Assembly: GCA_947472885.1 (NCBI GenBank)
Contig: CANJBX010000025.1
Coordinates: 1 to 52,324 of the forward strand
Length of the DNA: 52,324 nt
Direction of reading: 5' to 3'
From: Hyphomicrobiaceae bacterium
Lineage (GTDB): Bacteria; Pseudomonadota; Alphaproteobacteria; Rhizobiales; Xanthobacteraceae
The translations under genes and the position numbers were made by a program. Every line of letters starts with the position of its first letter. The stretch's first letter is position 1. Below the pieces are notes generated by a model. That model was not told the DNA's origin. It was given only the letters and a program-made list of their open reading frames with translations, and did no database searches. Below are positions 50,861-52,324 of this stretch, piece by piece.

Positions 50861-52182
50861 CAAATAAGTTTGTTTACGCAGGAACGTGCAGGAAAGTGCA
50901 AGTGATCCACTCCACGCGCTATTTTGGCTTTCGCCACCTCTGTGATGTTGGCACCCTGACGCACAAACGCGCGGGTGCGTGCTTCCCATGTGGTGACCAA
51001 AATCCCCACACACGTGCTCCTGCTTCCCAAACAGGAGAGCAGAGATGGAGTTTACGAAAGACAACATGGCGGCATTGAGTTTGGATGCTGGCAAAGTCGA
51101 CGTCATTCACTTCGACGACTCGATGCCCGGGTTTGGCATCAGACTTAGGCCCAGCGGAAAAAGATCATGGATCGTCCAATATCGCGTAAATGGCCGTCAG
51201 CGCAGGGAGACACTCGGAGATGTTCTCCAGCTCGATCTAAAGGACGCCCGTGCTGCTGCGAAAAAGCGTTTTGCTCTCGTTGCGCTAGGCGGCGACCCTC
51301 AGGGTGACAAGGCAGCGAAAAAGGCTCAGGCCAAGATAACACTGGGAGCGCTTGCCGATCGCTATCTGGAGGTCAAGAAACTAATTGTTCGCCACAACAC
51401 CTACATTGCGGACGAACGCTACCTCACGAAATACTGGAAATCGTTCGGTAGCCATCCACTTGAATTGATCACGCGCCGTGCCGTTGCGCTCAAATTAGCA
51501 GATATCACAAAGCAGCACGGGTTTACGGCTGCGGCCCGAGCCAGACAGACGTTGAGTGCGTTCTTTTCGTGGACAATTCGAGAGGGAATTGGCGATAAAA
51601 ATCCAGTTGTCGGCACGAGCAATCCGGCCGCTCACATCCGGTCTCGCGAACGCGTCCTAAACGCTTTTGAAATCCAAGCTATCTGCAACGCGCTCCAAGC
51701 CGACCGCTTCAGCAATATCATACGCTTATTGCTGTTTACCGGGGCTCGTCGAAACGAGATCGGAGGATTGAAGTGGTCTGAAGTTGATCTTGAGACCGGC
51801 AGGCTAGAAATTTCGGGAGCAAGGACCAAGAACCATTATCCGCTTCGGCTACAATTGCCGGAAGCTGCCCTCCGCATCCTGCAATCGTTGTCGAGGGAGA
51901 ATGACTGTGACTTCATCTTTGGTGGACGAGGATCAGGACCGTTCTTCGCTTGGGCTTATGTAAAGTTGGATCTGGATGGGCGGATCACGGCCCAGCAAGG
52001 TAAACCACTAGCCCAGTGGCGCTTACATGACATTCGCAGAACAGTCGCCACAGGAATGGCCGAGCTGGGTACTCAGCCGCACATCATCGAAACAATACTT
52101 AACCACCGCGGCGGCCACAAAGGAGGGATTGCGGGAATTTACAATCGAGCTGCTTACGAGCAAGAAACCAAACGAGCACTAA
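50858..52182 (+). mobile_element. Left end of an integrative element inserted in comEC
   Basis: From the comEC junction at about 50858 the sequence becomes less GC-rich and its codon use differs from upstream genes (many AGA, ATA-like and TTA codons). It contains short tandem repeats (50878-50907) and a tyrosine recombinase gene facing away from the junction, a typical attL-integrase layout. The element continues out of the window, being interrupted at 52183 by the IS. Cargo genes and the other attachment site are not visible. Confidence 0.7.
50878..50907 (+). repeat. Three 10-base tandem repeats at the element end, possible arm-type integrase sites
   Basis: GCAGGAACGT, GCAGGAAAGT and the degenerate GCAAGTGATC follow one another with a 10-base period, 20 bases inside the comEC junction. 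Helically phased short direct repeats next to an attachment core are typical of the arm-type sites bound by the N-terminal domain of tyrosine integrases. The role is inferred from position. Confidence 0.5.
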
Positions 52183-52193
52183 CAGGATGTTGA
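51045..52193 (+). CDS. Tyrosine recombinase/integrase, last residues replaced by IS sequence
   Basis: This 382-residue integrase is of the P4/prophage type. The arm-binding N-terminal domain spans about residues 1-95 (PGFGIRLRPSGKRSWIVQYR), the core-binding domain about 100-195, and the catalytic domain from about 205. Catalytic residues are the arginine in LLFTGARRNEIGGLKW, HDIRRTVATGMAELG, the histidine in ILNHRGGHKGG and the nucleophile Tyr366 (GIYNRAAY). Native codons end at Leu379; Thr380-Gly-Cys and the TGA come from the IS beginning at 52183. Homologues usually have a further 15-30 residues. All active-site residues remain, so activity is possible. An AGGAGAG site precedes the ATG. Confidence 0.9.
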   Translation: MEFTKDNMAALSLDAGKVDVIHFDDSMPGFGIRLRPSGKRSWIVQYRVNGRQRRETLGDVLQLDLKDARAAAKKRFALVALGGDPQGDKAAKKAQAKITLGALADRYLEVKKLIVRHNTYIADERYLTKYWKSFGSHPLELITRRAVALKLADITKQHGFTAAARARQTLSAFFSWTIREGIGDKNPVVGTSNPAAHIRSRERVLNAFEIQAICNALQADRFSNIIRLLLFTGARRNEIGGLKWSEVDLETGRLEISGARTKNHYPLRLQLPEAALRILQSLSRENDCDFIFGGRGSGPFFAWAYVKLDLDGRITAQQGKPLAQWRLHDIRRTVATGMAELGTQPHIIETILNHRGGHKGGIAGIYNRAAYEQETKRALTGC

Positions 52194-52324
52194 AAAAGGG
52201 TCTTCCCTTGGGCCCGCTAGCGTGATTCCGTCTTGTTAACGCAGGACGGAGGTGAGCGATGCGCGGGATGGATGAGAGATCGGGGTCGCTGTTTTCATAC
52301 GTCGATCTTGAAGGGCGGATTCCG
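52183..52324 (+). mobile_element. Right-window insertion sequence end (IS5/IS1182-like), partial
   Basis: This is the inverted copy of the IS end found at 4-145; the 142 shared bases are identical. The terminus begins CAGGATGTTGAAAAAGGG and the preceding four bases are CTAA (YTAR-type target). It inserted near the 3' end of the integrase gene and supplies its last codons and stop. The remainder of the IS lies beyond the window. Confidence 0.85.
52259..52324 (+). CDS. Transposase, N-terminal fragment (runs off window)
   Basis: There are 22 codons from ATG 52259, encoding MRGMDERSGSLFSYVDLEG and RIP, identical to the fragment at the left edge. A GGAGGTGAG ribosome site precedes the start (52249-52257). 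It is the N-terminus of a DUF772-type IS5/IS1182 transposase and is cut by the window edge. Confidence 0.8.
   Translation, partial: MRGMDERSGSLFSYVDLEGRIP

Overview
The window is GC-rich chromosomal DNA from an alphaproteobacterium, most likely of the Bradyrhizobium/Rhodopseudomonas/Afipia/Nitrobacter group (Nitrobacteraceae). Grounds are the full 14-gene nuo operon followed by birA, RNase J and methylmalonyl-CoA epimerase; the order rpsB-tsf-pyrH-frr-uppS-cdsA-dxr-rseP-bamA-lpxD-fabZ-lpxA-lpxI-lpxB; a DUF1467 gene before proS; and protein sequences that look rhizobial throughout. The species cannot be named from this sequence alone.

Layout. (1) 1-892: outward-facing end of an insertion sequence, a truncated TPR gene and a gene-poor nuoA leader. 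(2) 893-16249: nuoA-N (respiratory complex I), transcribed rightward, with three extra small genes inside it: a 101-aa membrane protein between nuoC and nuoD, a small secreted protein with an in-frame stop between nuoD and nuoE, and a DUF3291 gene between nuoF and nuoG. A Rhizobiales-type palindromic element lies between nuoK and nuoL. (3) 16253-23926: birA, rnj, mce, DUF1467, proS, lolC, lolD and a GNAT acetyltransferase. (4) 23927-28041: a 32-residue membrane peptide behind a promoter covered by two LexA boxes, then a strongly folded spacer, then dnaE. (5) 28284-42738: translation factors, UMP kinase, isoprenoid and phospholipid steps, and the envelope assembly/lipid A block ending in lpxB. 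(6) 42772-49804: a second, Bacteroidetes-like KAS III, a frameshifted Bug-type binding protein, gltA and gltX on the minus strand, and a glutaminyl-tRNA synthetase gene. (7) 49922-52324: comEC cut off after its first 312 codons by an integrative element whose tyrosine recombinase gene lies next to the junction. That integrase gene is itself cut at its last few codons by a second copy of the terminal IS.

How the genes work together. Most of the window is housekeeping: proton-pumping NADH oxidation, protein synthesis start-up, DNA replication, lipoprotein export (LolCD), outer-membrane protein and lipid A assembly (RseP, BamA, LpxD/A/I/B, FabZ). The accessory signals are concentrated at both ends and around 24 kb.

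Most interesting point: the 32-aa single-pass membrane peptide at 24067-24165, with a promoter at 24000-24029 overlapped by two back-to-back alphaproteobacterial LexA operators (GAAC-N7-GAAC and GTTC-N7-GTTC). This is the arrangement expected of an SOS-induced division inhibitor of the SidA type, described in Caulobacter, and the gene is easily missed because of its size. Second: interruption of the competence-channel gene comEC by an integrase-bearing element.

The two window ends are the same 142 bp in inverted orientation, so this is very probably an assembly contig bounded by a multicopy IS.
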